A DNA stretch of 64,000 bases, taken from positions 8,494,001 through 8,558,000 of the forward strand of contig CP075494.1 in NCBI GenBank assembly GCA_021613535.1, in the 5' to 3' direction. Numbering within the stretch: the stretch's first letter is position 1; each line of letters opens with the position of its first letter. The DNA is from Adineta vaga. Lineage: Eukaryota > Rotifera. Position numbers and translations under genes: made by a program. Below are positions 12,930 through 26,567 of the stretch, one piece after another. Under the pieces are notes generated by a model, which worked only from the letters and a program-made list of their open reading frames with translations, was not told the DNA's origin and did not search any database.

Positions 12930-15081
12930 TTAATTCGTCTTATCAACCTTAGTCGATGGTTGAGATGAATCGGATTTTTTTGTATGATTTCCACGAAATG
13001 AACGAAGGTATTCGGGTGATTCTAAATGATTTTGTAGGAAATTTTTAATTGCTAATAAACAATATGCATCAGTTGCTGAAAATAAAGATCAAAACTAAAG
13101 AAGAAAACGAACAAAATCTAAATTTTTTCCTTACCAGCATAATGAATTTGAGCGGTTCTTAGTGGTCGTCGTTCCCAATTCGAACATTGTTCAGACTTAT
13201 CCAATGCTTTACCAAAACAAAGACGAACCAATTCACTCAGACCTTTATCTTTCGATGGAGTATTATCCGTCATCACATATGGAAAAATATCTCGTTGAAT
13301 AAGCATTAACTAAAAATAACAATCGAAATATAAATAATTACACGAAACTTCTGTCGATATCTACATCATGTTGTACTAAAGATAGATCTAATAAAGTCTT
13401 TCCGGAAGCGAGTACTTGAGTGAATATTGGATATGATGAAGTCAACATTGATGCATCTGCTCGAAAACCATAACCTAGAATTTCGTTATAATAAAAAGAA
13501 AAGAAAAGATGAATAATTCATTTTTGAATCAATTTGATGAACGTACAGAGTATTGTCACATGATCATCATCGAATAATCGATCTGCTAAACGTTGTTGAA
13601 TACTTTTCGAATCACAGGTACGAAAAAAATGAAACATATCAAGTAAAAAGATATGATCATCAAATGCAATTTGCATCACACTAATACGTTGTTCAGAAGT
13701 TGTTGTATTATTGAACATAGGTTTCCATTCACCTAAATAAAGAGAATTCTATGAAATATCAGGATCTCATTCTGATACACTCTCGATAGATGAATGAAAA
13801 ATCCTATTGTAAATGTATAAAGTAGATTAACATACAATCAAATCCAATATATATATCTTGATGTTCGCTATTAACGTTGAATAATCGATCAAATAAACAT
13901 TCATATTTCGGCATTGAATCAACAAAAGTTATTTGAGAATCATTCAATGGTATTTTGTAAAAATTTGTAGATATATTTTGTACAAAATTTTGATTTAATG
14001 AATTTGTTGTTGGTTTAGTTCGAATATATCTTTGCATCTATCGAAAACAAACAATAAAGCGTGATAGCGAATGATTTCTACATACCCAATGTGGTAATGT
14101 ATGCAGCGGTCGATTGGATTGAGTTACTAAAATGATTTGAAGATAAATTATCAAATAATGAAAGAAATATTAGTTGAAGATCTCACTCCAATGTCTAACA
14201 GTAACAATATCATCTTTATTGATCAATTGCTCTAATAAATATTCTAATAAATCAGTCTTTCCTTGAATAATTTCCTCGACCATTTCATTCCAAGCATCAT
14301 TACTCATTGGTTTTTCATCAGTTGATCCACTATATTTTACATTAATCAAATAATTTAATGTTCGTTTATGTTGTAACAAAGCTAAATTTGGATATTTATC
14401 AGCTCGTTCATGTCCATAAAGATTCCAATAGCGAACTGTTAATTTTCCCAATGCTTTCTTATTAATATTCGGAACATTCATATTAAATTCTTCAGCTAAT
14501 ATTCTTCCAATTGATTTGCCATCATTTCGATACAAAAGATTTAATATGTTCAAGAAATAATCTTCTAACTCAGGAAGTTTATCAATAAATAAATGAATGA
14601 AATGATCTTTCGTATTTAAAATTAATGGTAAAATAATTTCTTTCGGAGAAAATTCGAGTTGATATTGAAAGTTGACAATAATATTCAATGCACGTTTGTA
14701 TGAATTCGAAGTGATTGATTCATGTAATAAACTACGAAGTAAATAGAGGAGATTTTCTTTTGATATTTGAAATATTTCACAAAAATCTTTTAAAAATGCA
14801 ATTGGTAATTTATTTAAAATTAAATGATTCATTAAATTTTCATCGATATTTGAAATTGATGATGTTTCATTCGATTGATTTCTCCATTGAAGAAATGACT
14901 GTATTAGACAATGAATTAAGTTCGTATTTTGATGACTTGATTCGGATAAAAATGATAGATATTCAAATAAATCATTATAACATTGATTAGATTGATTGAA
15001 ATGATCAAAAGCTATCTCCAACGCTTTTGCATCATCATGTAAATGAATTTGTTCAGATAAACTTGTTAAGAACGAAGACAT
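12930..15081 (-). CDS. EXD3: 3'-5' exonuclease, EXD3 / mut-7 homologue, 584 aa
   Basis: DnaQ-like (DEDD) exonuclease with a long helical N-terminal region. Seven exons (15081-14187, 14126-14086, 14037-13836, 13732-13547, 13474-13365, 13309-13135, 13075-12930) join in frame. The exonuclease domain occupies roughly residues 385-565. Motif I is IGFDCEWKP (catalytic Asp and Glu, split by an intron inside the Cys codon). Motif II lies around GYGFRADASML with Asp. Motif III is HYAATDAYCLL, the Tyr-x3-Asp of the DEDDy class. The upstream 300 residues match the helical architecture of exonuclease mut-7 homologues. C. elegans MUT-7 acts in small-RNA silencing; the animal EXD3 role is less defined. The ATG at 15081 (MSSFLTSL) is used; the frame runs upstream only to a TTG. 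Confidence 0.85.
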
Positions 15082-15269
15082 GAACTTGAATGAAATGAAA
15101 TGGGAAAAAAAACAGAACAATCTATCGATAAAATCTTCATTTGCATAAAAACGAGCAAATGTATTTGCATTCGAAGACAGATGGCAGCATATATTGATGA
15201 AAGAATTGATTTACATGAGATTTTATTGAAACAACAGAAAAATTATGTGAAATAAGAATGTTTTCTAGT

Positions 15270-17428
15270 TTAGGTTAGTATTATTTCATTTTCATATCCA
15301 ATATCATTAGTAGCAATATGTTCCATCCGATTGTTATAATCTTTTGAATGAAATTTACGCCAAACTTGTCCACTATTGAGTTCTGCATAGATTTCATCAA
15401 CAGTCTTTGCTTTTGTTTCAGGTACGAAGAAGAATGTGAGAAGAAAAAATATCAACAAAAATCCAGTAAATAATAGAAATGTATATTTATCGAGAACACC
15501 CTAAAATTAAAGACGAAGAAAAGTTCAAAAAGGTGTCTGTTTTCAATTTTTTCATTTACTGTAAAAAGCGGTTTGAAACCGAGGCCAACGGCAAAATTAG
15601 CTAACCAATTCACAAGTACTGCAATACTTGATGCTGGTACTCGATAAACTTGATTAAATAATTCCGATGTAATCAACCATGGTATTGAACCAGGACCAAT
15701 AGCAAAAAATGCGACGAAAAGAAATGTCGTAATTAAGGAAATTTGATTCCAAACCTTCGTTGATTGTACAATTAATGAAATGAAAAGTATCACGCTTGTG
15801 ATTAACATGCCACCAATACCAATTAAATGTAACGGACGTCGGCCAAGACGATCCATTAGAAAAATACTAAAAATTGTGACTACAATATTAGCACCACCTA
15901 AACCTAAATTGGCATATTCAGCTGTTTGTTTATTAAAGCCAGCTGATTGTAAAATAACAGTTGAATAATAGAAAACAGCATTGATACCAGATAATTGTTG
16001 AGATAATTGAAGAAAGACAGTAATAAATAATGCCCAACGAACAATTGGTGTTTGAAATAGATCAATCCATCGAGCCTAAATAAAAATTAAGTTTTGTTCG
16101 AAAGAAATTTCGAAAGAGAGAATCTACAGATTTCTGTTGATGATTTTGTTCATCTCGCATTTCAGCTATTTCATTTTCAAGATTAGAATCTTGTCGAAGC
16201 CATTGAAGAGCTAGAAAACAATGTAGAATATTTTTATTCTAAAAAACACAGCAAACCTTTTTCTGTTTGATTTATATCATTTTTCTTCAATAATAAATAT
16301 TTCGGACTTTCCGGTACGAGAAACAGTAAGATCACTTGTAAAATACTAAACACAATTGGTAGACCTAAAGACACTCATTTTGCTTTCGAATGAAAATACA
16401 ACAACTCATTTTTACCCAAAGCATAATGCCATTTATCTTCAGAACCTAAGATTGGATATAAACTAATTCCTTGTGAAATAAATAGAAAGACCACTACTCC
16501 TAATTGAAAAATAACTCCTAATGTTCCACGTAAATGTTTTGGAGATATTTCATTGATATACATCGGTGCTACTGACGATCCATATCCTTTATAGAAATAT
16601 TTTAATCAAGAAAAATTTTCATAAAAACAAAAATTATTACCACAAGAAAGTCCGATAAAAAATCGTCCGATAATAAGAAGTTCATATGTATGAAGAGGTT
16701 TTGAAATAAACATTAAGATACAAGCAATAGACGAAATGATATTATTAATAAACATTCCACCTTTTCTGTATTGAAAAACAACCCAGATAAATCAATGTAT
16801 TGTAAACTAAATTTACCGTCCTAATCGATCGGTTATGAAACCTCCGAATATACCACCAATAATACCACCGACGGCAAAAATAGATACGGCAAAAGAACTA
16901 AAATAAAATATAATTTTATTCAATGATAAAAATTAGAAAACAAAAGTTTTATTTTACATACAAAATCAATGTTATAGTCGATTTATTGAAATTAGAATTT
17001 CCATTACGTCGATGATTTGTTTCATTAATAAATGCTTGAATAACCTACATATTAATTCATCAGAAGAAAATAATTCATCTATTTCAAATCTACTTACATC
17101 TTGCGGTGAATTCCTATAAGAAAAAAAAGAGCGTAAACGATTCTTTTCATCAATATTAATAAGTTCCATTCACTTACATTACACCTGAAGCATAACCAAA
17201 ATGAAAAGATGATCCCGAAACAGCTGCCAATACAGCTAAGAGAAGTGTACTTGTAATACCCTATGTATCGATATCAAAAAAAGTATATCAGAAATAAACC
17301 AGACAAACGCAAGAAAATTCAATAGAATAATAATAATAAAAAACTTAATTGTGTACCTTACGATTCGAAGAAGTACTTTCAGAACTTTTATCATAGTTAA
17401 TATGTGTTGAAGATGATTGATTAGTCAT
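15270..17428 (-). CDS. Facilitative sugar transporter, SLC2A/GLUT class I-like, 522 aa
   Basis: Major facilitator hexose transporter of the plasma membrane. Eleven exons (17428-17357, 17260-17178, 17113-17098, 17044-16962, 16897-16817, 16765-16641, 16586-16416, 16364-16257, 16210-16128, 16075-15560, 15500-15270) sum to 523 codons including the stop. Exon 3 is only 16 nt. Signatures: DRLGR after TM2, GRFFIGLSCG, the TM7 motif QQLSGINAVFYYST, DRLGRRPLHLIG, the GPGSIPW motif in TM10 and VPETK after TM12. The QLS in TM7 is the mark of class I, glucose-preferring GLUTs. An NHRRNGNSNFN stretch after TM1 would be the glycosylated first extracellular loop. Length is typical. Confidence 0.93.
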
Positions 17429-20400
17429 AATCTAGAATTTATTAAAACTGTTTGAAAATATGGTCATATTAAGAGATTGTGACGGGCAAAACAAACATTC
17501 ATTAGACAAAGTTATGTGAAATTTCTTTTCTTATTGTATCGATGCATTGAATGACTACGTTTTGAATATGAAAGAGATGATTCTTGACCAATAAAAATAC
17601 GAACTATCGAACAATGAAAGAAATCGTATCATGTCATTGATATTGTTACATGAACTATTCGTCGTCGAAAAGAAAACCAATATTCGATAATCACAGCAAT
17701 TGATGACGTCACAAATAAAACAAACATGTATTCATGATATAGATTTATTTGACAATCAAAAGATGAAAAAGACAGTATCAAGTGAAGATTTGCATATGTA
17801 AGTTTGATGTTATGCAACTGAACTTTTTCTATAGTGAAATCAAAATAAATGAAGTAAAATTCAGAAAATTGATAGATCTATTACGAATGTCACAATCATA
17901 CAAAACCTCGATAATCAATTCATAATAATGGTGATTGTTAAAGTACAGACACGTTCCAACTGAAGGAACATTTCCATTGATAAAATTCAGGGTATTACTC
18001 CTTATCAATCAATAAATTTAGATATTGAAAAATGAAAATATTCAAATATCTACCAAGATCCATAGCACAGAAACCAACATAATATGTGTATGATCGAGTA
18101 ACAAATGATACTATCATGTACTTGAGTCGATGATTTCAATTAGTGTTTTCGAAGGAGAAGAATTATCGATCTAGCTATGATCTAGACCAAACGGAATAGT
18201 TTTAATTTTGTATTTCTATACTTTGTTCATGATATTTTGTCAGTAATGATGAAATAACACATTTATGTGATGCCCGTTGTTCAACTGATTGCAAAATAAG
18301 GTATCCTCTGGAAAATGCTACATAGTAGTATATCACAGCTGGATAGTTTCATCGAATATCTAAGAAAACGTGTCGAAAGAAAATCATGAATTTTATATTT
18401 TTGTTTCTGTTTTTTCGTTATAGAGCTCTTTGACTAAGAAATATGTTTATTGTGAATAACAAATTTGTTACAGATGAAATGCAACAATTGATCAATAACA
18501 ATGGATCGTGAAGTAGGATTTAGTATTAGCAGTAACAGAAATAGTCTTAATAGTCTGAAGTATGTTGTGGAATCGAATCTATCTGATATGCACATCTAAT
18601 TTTGATTTTACATTGGAATTGAAATTCATCAGAAGAACTGATTCTATGTATGTATTTATTTACAACGATGATTATAGGTCAAAAAGTAGAACTTTAGAAA
18701 ACAATCCTTGATTTTATAGCAAACTTTCGATGAAAAATCTCATGTATGTGTTGAGATAGAGATTAGAAGATGAAGATTTTGGTAGTGAATGGCATATTGA
18801 CATTGACACATTTGATAAAAATAACAAAATTGAAGGATTACAAGTGATGAGAAAATAAGACATGATCGTCTTATGAATTACTTATCTCGTACGACTTTTG
18901 AGTTCATATGTATATTTTCTGTATTTCCATAGAATATAGATATCATGCATAAAGCACAAAAATACACTAAAGGAAATCACTTTCACAATCATTTTATTCA
19001 TAATCTCCTGGATGGAAGTTTCCTAAAACGCTTGGAAAATGTTTCGATCCAAATTTTTATTATTAAAATAACATAAGGATAATTCGCTCTTCTAAACTTC
19101 GTATCATTCTAGGTATGAAGAGGGAGAAAAACTATGATCTCTATTGGCAAATCAGCATAACAACATTCATTTGATCAAAACTTCATTCTATTATCTTCAA
19201 CAGACGACAGATGACGAAGTTATATATTTAAAGAACGCGAATTTCTGATCGATTAGGACAGACAAATTTTGTGCATTTAAACCCAATATTTAACACGCTG
19301 TATAACCTTTTCTTTCGGAAAAGAAAATAACTTTAGCATTAATTGATGTGCCAGTGTCAGCATCAAGAATTTTCTTTCGAATAAATCTTTTCTAATATGA
19401 AAACCATTATCTATATCAATAAATTCTAATTGTAACATTACATATTTTCACAAACACCAAGTTTGTTAAATTTAATATTGAGAGTTCATTTGTTGAAGTA
19501 GCTTTATCTTGAAATATTTCACTAAGACGTTTTCAAGTAAATTATTTATTCCTGTATTTGTAGTCACACAAGATAATGAATTTCAATCTATTACTCTTGT
19601 ATATAAAAATGAATTATTAAATATTCATGCTCCTAGTTTTTCTAAATTAATCCATTAGTACCGACATGCATATTAATTTGTCAAAACCCATGAAATGATC
19701 CATCTCTTTATCTGAACAATTTTAGTGCTTAAAAGCTGCTTTTATTAACAGCTTTCTTATCAATAGTAAAAGAATGAGTTCCTTCATTCAAACTATGGAA
19801 GAAATATATAATTTTTTACTTCGATAGATGAGCTTTGAAGTTGTCCTACAAAGGGTCTCACTGATGGAAATCATCGACTCGAAATGGTTAATAAAAACAA
19901 TCTTTTAAAAAAGCAACATAACTATTTATTTTTCCGATCTAGCTTTCTCCTGTTCAATCCATATTAGTCTTAACTTCATCAGAGATTAATAAAATGTTAC
20001 ATATATTATATAAATGATGAACACCAAACACATCCAATATTTGGTTTAGTTTTCTTATTTGTAATACATCGTGTTTTTATCATTACAATCAATCAACTGC
20101 ACATGAGTTGAGTGAATAGTTTTATTAAACATAACTAATTAAAAAGAAACTGCAGATATTCAGTATTATAAGATAAACTTCTCTTTATAGAAATCTCCTA
20201 GAAAAATAATTCATTTCACAAAAAATAATAATATCGGATCAGATACAAAAAACTTTTGTTGTCATGATCTTTCTCATATCTGCTCAAATCTACTCTACTG
20301 TCGGATCAGTTTTCATTATATTATATAAATTTGTGTGAAAAATTCAATCCGTTTTCTGTCACTTCGATAAGAGTCGACAAATATCATTGATGAATCTGAA

Positions 20401-20879
20401 GAGATCTCACTAAGTGTATCTCTGCTCATAAAAAATGGATCTAGTAATCTACAATATCTTTAACCTAATATTTGATATTTTTCCTAGTTTATTTATTGTA
20501 TTCAAGTAATTAATCAATAATTTCAATGTATTTATAAGTAAAATAAACATTGATATCATGGTATATCTACTGGTTGATTGATATGTACTACTGATCCAGT
20601 TCTTTGCATTTTCGTTCTGGATGATTAATTAGAGCATTACTAACAGCAATAAGTAATGAAATACTTCTCAAAAATGAATAGATATACTACTCTTCAATTA
20701 AAATTGAATTGTTTACATACACATTTTGAATGAAGCTAAGATTCATTGAAACAAAACAACACTTAGTAAATTAGATATAGAGTAATGTTTGTTGAATAAC
20801 AACGGTCTGAGAGAAACTATATGAGTTCACATACAAAATATTAATATAAAGAAAGTTTTTCAGATAAATTTAACTATAT
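17429..20879. other. Gene desert, 3.4 kb
   Basis: No frame of 60 or more codons survives beyond a shadow at 17629-17817. The sequence is AT-rich but not simple-repeat, and several short stretches still read like protein (see the relic feature). It separates the GLUT 5' end from the 3' end of the quinone reductase; part is probably the GLUT promoter. No transposon ends or repeats were recognised. Confidence 0.5.
18478..20110 (+). pseudogene. Decayed coding sequence, family unknown
   Basis: Scattered protein-like fragments in several plus-strand frames, broken by stops and frameshifts. Examples are EDEDFGSEWHIDIDTFDKNN near 18765-18835, VKFNIESSFVEVALS near 19470-19515, and LFIPVFVVTQDNEFQSITLV near 19545-19605 continuing as YKNELLNIHAPSFSKLI. 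A hydrophobic run PIFGLVFLFVIHRVFII lies near 20036-20085. Their composition fits translated rotifer protein better than random AT-rich DNA, but a minus-strand fragment at about 19300-19450 also looks protein-like, so strand and extent are uncertain. No family identified. Confidence 0.25.
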
Positions 20880-21891
20880 TCATTTCTTTGCCGATGGTGG
20901 ACGATCGATTTTTTTAGGTACTTCATCTTGTTTTGGATCTGGTGGACTGGCTTCTTTGGGTGGTAAAGCTGCTCGACCAATTTTGAATACAGTAACTATT
21001 TGTGCAAAATGTGATCCTTGATGTTCAGCAAGTTTTAGTTCAAGTTGACTAGGTTGGCGTGAACCATCAGCTCCAGCATAAGTACCTACAATTTATAAGT
21101 ATAATAGAATCATTTTTAGAATTAAATCTACCTGCTCCATAAGCACTACCGCCATGAATCTCATCCATATTTCCTTGCAATGGACTTGAAAAGCCGACTG
21201 GTACCTATCAGATAAAGATTATTCAAAATCATTCAATAAAAATATACTTACAAATACCATACCATGATGGACGAAATTTGTTAATGATGATAACGCTGTT
21301 GTTTCCTGTCTATGAATAGAAAATTAATAGATTTTCAAGTGACATGAAAGATGAATTATCATACCCGCCACCTTGAGTACCCGTAGAAAAGAACACACCC
21401 ACTGGTTTACCAACAAGAGCACCTTTCATCCAGAGTCCGCCAGTTGCATCCCATACAGCTTTAACTTGAGCTGGCATTGCACCAAAACGAGTAGGATAAC
21501 CAAATAAAATGCCATCACAATTGAGAAATGCATCTTCTAATGTTACTTTATTCTCTCCACTTTCACCAAAACTAATAGTAGGTACACCTTGATCTTTTTC
21601 AGGTGCATGCATTTTAGCTAAAACTTCTTTTGATAATGTTTCAGGAACTTGAATTAAATGAGCTTCAGCACCAACTGATTCCACACCTTTAGCAATTGCT
21701 TTTGCCACTAAAGAAAACAAAATAGACGAGAGATTAGTAGTCGATAATAGTTCAGGTGAAAAAACTCATGATTTACTCGTAGAAATATGACCATACATTG
21801 AATAATAAATCACATGAATTCGTGGTTTTACTGTTGCACTAGGTTTAGCTGTCACTGGACCGGACTTTGATGCACTAGAAGCTCGTGACAT
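20880..21891 (-). CDS. WrbA-type NAD(P)H:quinone oxidoreductase (flavodoxin fold), 264 aa
   Basis: FMN-dependent two-electron quinone reductase family. Five exons: 21891-21777, 21707-21365, 21309-21252, 21204-21132, 21085-20880, summing to 265 codons including the stop. The order is an N-terminal Ser/Pro/Ala-rich extension (about 24 residues), the FMN phosphate loop in YYSMYGHISTMAKAI, GILFGYPTRFGAMPAQ, DATGGLWMKGALVGKP, FFSTGTQGGGQET, then HHGMVFVPVGF, HGGSAYGAGTYAG and ADGSRQPSQLE. The C-terminal tail is Pro/Lys-rich (PPKEASPPDPKQ). All WrbA landmarks are intact. The family is typical of bacteria, fungi and plants and rare in animals, so horizontal acquisition is a serious possibility. Its base composition and tiny introns match its neighbours, so any transfer is old. 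Confidence 0.93.
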
Positions 21892-23287
21892 GTTCAGAAC
21901 TTAATGATTTAAAAACTTTGGTGCGTATGTGTGTGTGCGTTATTTTACTCCTATTGACATAAAATGCTAAACTTATGTGAATTCCTTATTTTTTCTTTTT
22001 TCTATCAATTTATTTTATGCATCGTCATTCTCTTCGTTTATGAGAATGACTAAGCCGTTTTTTTCCCTGTTTAATGCATCTGTGAATTGAGAGAAGAGAA
22101 TAGTAGCCATATATGTGGCTGAAAGTACTCGAAGTATTTTATTTTCTACGTTTGTCGAGTAGAAAAAGAAACTTTAACAAACATGTCGTCCTTTTAAAAA
22201 TTTAGAGTTCGCTTATCGATTCAAAGTACGCTCTTATGCAAATATAAGACACTCAAAAAAAAAGACTATTTATGACAATGCAAAAAATAAGTAAATAATT
22301 TATCTACGAATGTTTGCTGCATTCAAATGTAAAATATCCTTCGATATTTCATAGGTCAATTCTAAAGATAGAACATTTACATTACTTCTTTTGATTATGG
22401 GAAAAAAACAATGCTGCTCAAACGATTATTTATCAGTATATATTGCATTATCATCGAATGGGAAAAACATTTTTCACGTGACGTACCTTTTAAGCGGACT
22501 ATGTAAGTTATATTGAGTACACAAGAGTTTCTATCTCTTGGATTCTGTTAATAATAGATATCAGGAAAACGACATTTTAGTACAAATGAAATAGCTTTGA
22601 ATAAATCATGCAGAAAACACACCAGTATTCTCTTTTTAGATAGTTTTCTTTATTCAATCCGGAAATTAACTCGTTATGGCACTCAATTCTTTTGTATTAA
22701 AAACAACCATTCAATAGCGAGATTAAAGTAATTTTTTATGCTTATTGATAATCACCAAAGAAAAGTTCTTAGACATCGGTATTTTTCTGGATCTTTACTG
22801 AATGAATTGGTGGCTGTCACGTAGGGTATGTTGACCTTTGATAGTACATTTAATAATCTTGCGTACTTGACCATCGAAATGCTTTCTTTTTAAATCTTGT
22901 TTTGAAGAATACGAATTAAAGATTGACAGGATATCATCGTTAGTTGTATGTTATACGTTGTATGAATATTAAATATTCTCAAATCAATTAAAACCATCTG
23001 ACAACAATTTTCGTTCCGGAACTGCTTCTGCAGCTTCATTTAATCTTTTCTCTTACTTCGTATTCAAAGGAAATGACCTATTTTCTTTGCTCTTGAACTA
23101 ATTTCATTTGACATTTTTATGAAAATCATTCAATTCTTTTTCTTTTTTGTAATAGTATATTTACTCTGACGAAAGAAAAATACATACATGAACCTATATA
23201 ACGAAATGAACATCGGAAAAAAACAAAAACACGAACATCGGTTGATAATCGAAACTAGATCATACATTGTTCGTTCGTCATGATATC
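21892..23287. other. Intergenic, 1.4 kb
   Basis: Upstream region of the quinone reductase and 3' flank of the nuclear receptor gene. AT-rich, no open frames, no clear repeats. Nothing specific recognised. Confidence 0.5.
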
Positions 23288-24916
23288 TTAATCTAACGCA
23301 AATGATGTTAATAATGAATAGACAAGATTGCTAAATGGTTGTCTTTCGATTAAAATTTCGTCAATATCAGCTCCATAGTTTTGTTGCTCAAGCACATGTC
23401 CTATAATTGATATAAAAAGTTTCTGCGCTTTGATTTCTCCATAGCGATAGATTAAATATGACCATAACATCTGAGTATATTCTTCTTGAGAATGAAAGAT
23501 ATGTCGAATTGTTTCTAGTGATGGTTGATAGGAGTTCACTATTGATACAGAGTTTGTTACTAAAGATGGAGATAGAAATAAAATTATCTGCATCATTTTA
23601 CTAATAATGTTATCAAAACCAATTAAATTATTCAGTCTAAATAATAAATCTGTTGCACGATCAACTAAATCTTGTCCATAAACATATAAATAAACATTAT
23701 GACAAGCTTTTGTTTCATCAAAATGTAGTTGATTACCATTAATATTCATTAAATCCATCGAAGAAAATAAAAGTAAATAACGTAAATTCGTTCGAATTAG
23801 CCATTGCCGATCATTTCCATTCATACCAATAGAAAATGCAGGTATAGTTGTACGAAAAAATGCAGTTAATGATGTTAAATGAACATTTAAAACATTGAGA
23901 AATGAATGTTCTTTTAATCGACATTTGATTGGTTGAGCATTTAAATATTCTTCACGTTCATCTTCAGCATGTAATAATTGATTTAAACAAAAATGTTCAT
24001 ATGCATTACGAATATTTGTTAATTGAATCCAATCGTTCGATGTTGGTAAATGTATCAATGGTGATTTATCGATTTGAAACAATGTTTTCTTTAAATTCGA
24101 TGTCATTTGTTGTTGACTTTTTTCGAATCGTTGTAAACGATTTGTTTTTACTAATTGTAAACGAGCAGCACGTTCTTCATCCGTGCGTATGAGATCTTTT
24201 TGCATACCAACAGCAAAACATTTAGCTAGTCGACATTTCGGACATTGCCGACGTGTTCGTTCATTTACAGCACATTTTCCATCAAAACGGCAAGGCGGTA
24301 ATGACTGAATAGAAAGAACAAATTATGATTACATTTCATTTTCTTTGAAAATTGCTTCGAAATTTACCGAACCGTTACGACCATTTCTTCGAAAAAATGC
24401 TTTACATGTGGAACAAGATATCACACCGAAATTACGGCCGGTATTTTTGTCAAAACCACAAACACGACATGGATCACCAGAGATGTTTGGATTGTATAAG
24501 CTTGAATGCATCTATTTCAAATAAATAAGCATAAGGTAAAAGATCAGTCATCATTGCAAAAGATATTTTTGATACAGAAAAAAAAATATACATCATTAAT
24601 AAATAGCGTACAAAATAAAATCATTGGATAAGAAATTATGTAGAATGTTTCGCACATATATTTCGACGTAGCTACCTGCATATCTGTATGTGGGGAAATT
24701 TGTGACGCAGTTTACCTATGCAACTATGCACATATGCGTATAAACAACAGAAAAACATGACTGATGTTTCTAAACCTGATTTCTATGAAAAGGATGATAA
24801 ATCTTACTAATATTTACCTTTTTTGCAACAGGTTTTTTAAGTAATGAATTATCATTATTGCTTTTCTGTTTGATATATGGTTTGTGATCTATATTATTGA
24901 AATCGTAAGAATTCAT
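23288..24916 (-). CDS. Nuclear receptor with atypical P-box (CSTCKAFF), 419 aa
   Basis: Ligand-regulated transcription factor family. Exons are 24916-24818, 24511-24368 and 24304-23288, all in phase 0. The first zinc finger starts at CRVCGFDKN and ends [11 protein letters not shown] (C-x2-C-x13-C-x2-C). The second is CRFDGKC-x9-CPKC followed by [11 protein letters not shown], the correct C-x5-C-x9-C-x2-C. The recognition helix reads CSTCKAFF instead of the usual CEGCKGFF/CEGCKSFF, so the DNA site may differ. A helical ligand-binding domain of about 300 residues follows. It is divergent; no clear AF-2 motif is seen at the end. The first exon is joined to the zinc finger by a 306-nt intron and is the least certain part; the finger exon also starts with ATG at 24511. 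Confidence 0.88.
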
Positions 24917-26567
24917 AGTTTGTAACCTTCGATTTTGATTGGAATAAGTCACGTCCTTCGAGGAAATATGTTATACACGAATATATTTTGTTCTATTTTT
25001 TTATTCTTTCGTCTAGAATAACAAAATGATTAAAAGAAGAAGAGAAAAAGAATCAAAAGTATTTTTTTCTTTCCTTCATCTACTGACGCCTCCTTTTTTC
25101 TTTTTCATACTGACATCTCAGATTCTTTTGCTTGCTTTTTTTATGTCATTAAGGGCATCTTAAAGAAGAAACGAATTTTACCCAAGTCACTATTCAGAAG
25201 TTAGTCGGTAATGATTGGGCAAATGACTACAAATATATATTATGAAAATGTAATAAACATTGGTTATAAGCTAAACAATCTTCTAACGGAGAGAAAAAGG
25301 ACGTGTTTGTATGTTAAGAACATCATGTAAGTGCAGATTTAAAAATGCACTGCATGATCTTTTTTTTGTAAAATCGTTGGATGTTATATTCACTATCGGC
25401 CTACCTATGTATATAATATAATGATTGTTTCATGCGTAAAATAACGCATACGTATGTATACGGACACGTGCTCTTCTCAAGGTATACTCCGATGTTGTTG
25501 CGATTCGTACATAAGTATGTACTTCATCTGGCAATGTACTGAAGCACTTACTTTTTCTTCCTTTCTTTTTTTTTCTTTTCTTCACATTGCCGACAATACG
25601 CTAATAAGTCCTTTAGTGCGTGGCGACAGGAGAAAAAATAGAAGAAAAAAGAAGAGACGTAAAAGAATACTGACGAAAAAAGAAGCTATAAGAAAAAAAG
25701 AAACGGAGTAAACTCCAAATAGAACTGAGACGTTTTTAGGTCGGTTCGAAGTACATGTATCACATTAGTAGAATCATATATATATATCTATTCTTCTATA
25801 CAAATATATACATATATATATGTAAATACATGTGTAAGCATCGAAAGAATGTACTTAAAAGACGCACTCATCATAGCACAGATGAATAATGAAAAAAAAT
25901 CAGTCAAAAATTCTTTATCAGTGTCATTTCTAGGTCAAAAATGAAACAAAGTAACTAGTCAATTTCATCAACGTAGATATCTCAAATGTCTTTTCCAGTG
26001 CTTTATTTTTAGAAAGTATCGACTTTCTAGTGTCTCATGGCTCAGTAACATATCCACGTGTATGTCACACGTGATCTCTTTTTCTTCGCTTCCGTTTCTA
26101 AATAGAAAGTTCCTGATGTTTTAGACGTCGTCCATGTAAACCATATTTAAATATTTTGTAGACATTTCTTCAAATAGAATTCTTACCGTTATTACATATA
26201 TATATATATATACAGAGAGAGAGAGAAAGATTCTTTTCGAAGCAAAATAAGAAAGTTTAATTTACTTTTTTCATCTGACATTATTGATTTTATGTATTCA
26301 GTCGTGTTGCATCTGTCGGTCTTTTTTCTTTTCTTGGACAGTTTACAATAAATAGATATTGGTTTATTTATATCTCTTCTAACGACTAAATATAGTCGAC
26401 CTCACGATGTTCTTTAACATATTTAGACAAATCGAGTACATTTAAGTTGATCGTTCTATCGTATATATTTCGATGTCCTTGAATACAAATATTCCTGAGT
26501 ATTAAGAAAATCATTACTTTTTTTTCTATTGTCTAAACATGATATATTCATGCAAATAGAATCTTAT
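24917..26567. other. Intergenic, 1.65 kb, low complexity
   Basis: Between the nuclear receptor 5' end and the 3' end of the next minus-strand gene. Contains A/G-rich runs near 25630-25710 that create a false Lys/Arg-rich open frame (25454-25711), TA-repeat patches at about 25777-25825, and the TA/GA repeat listed separately. No gene seen. Confidence 0.5.
26195..26230. repeat. (AT)n(GA)n compound microsatellite
   Basis: About eight AT units at 26196-26211 directly followed by about six GA units. Simple-sequence repeat in intergenic DNA. Confidence 0.85.

Noticed and set aside
25454-25711. 85-codon frame ending in a Lys/Arg-rich tail
   Set aside because: The tail is an A/G-rich simple tract; no conserved start context or splice sites.
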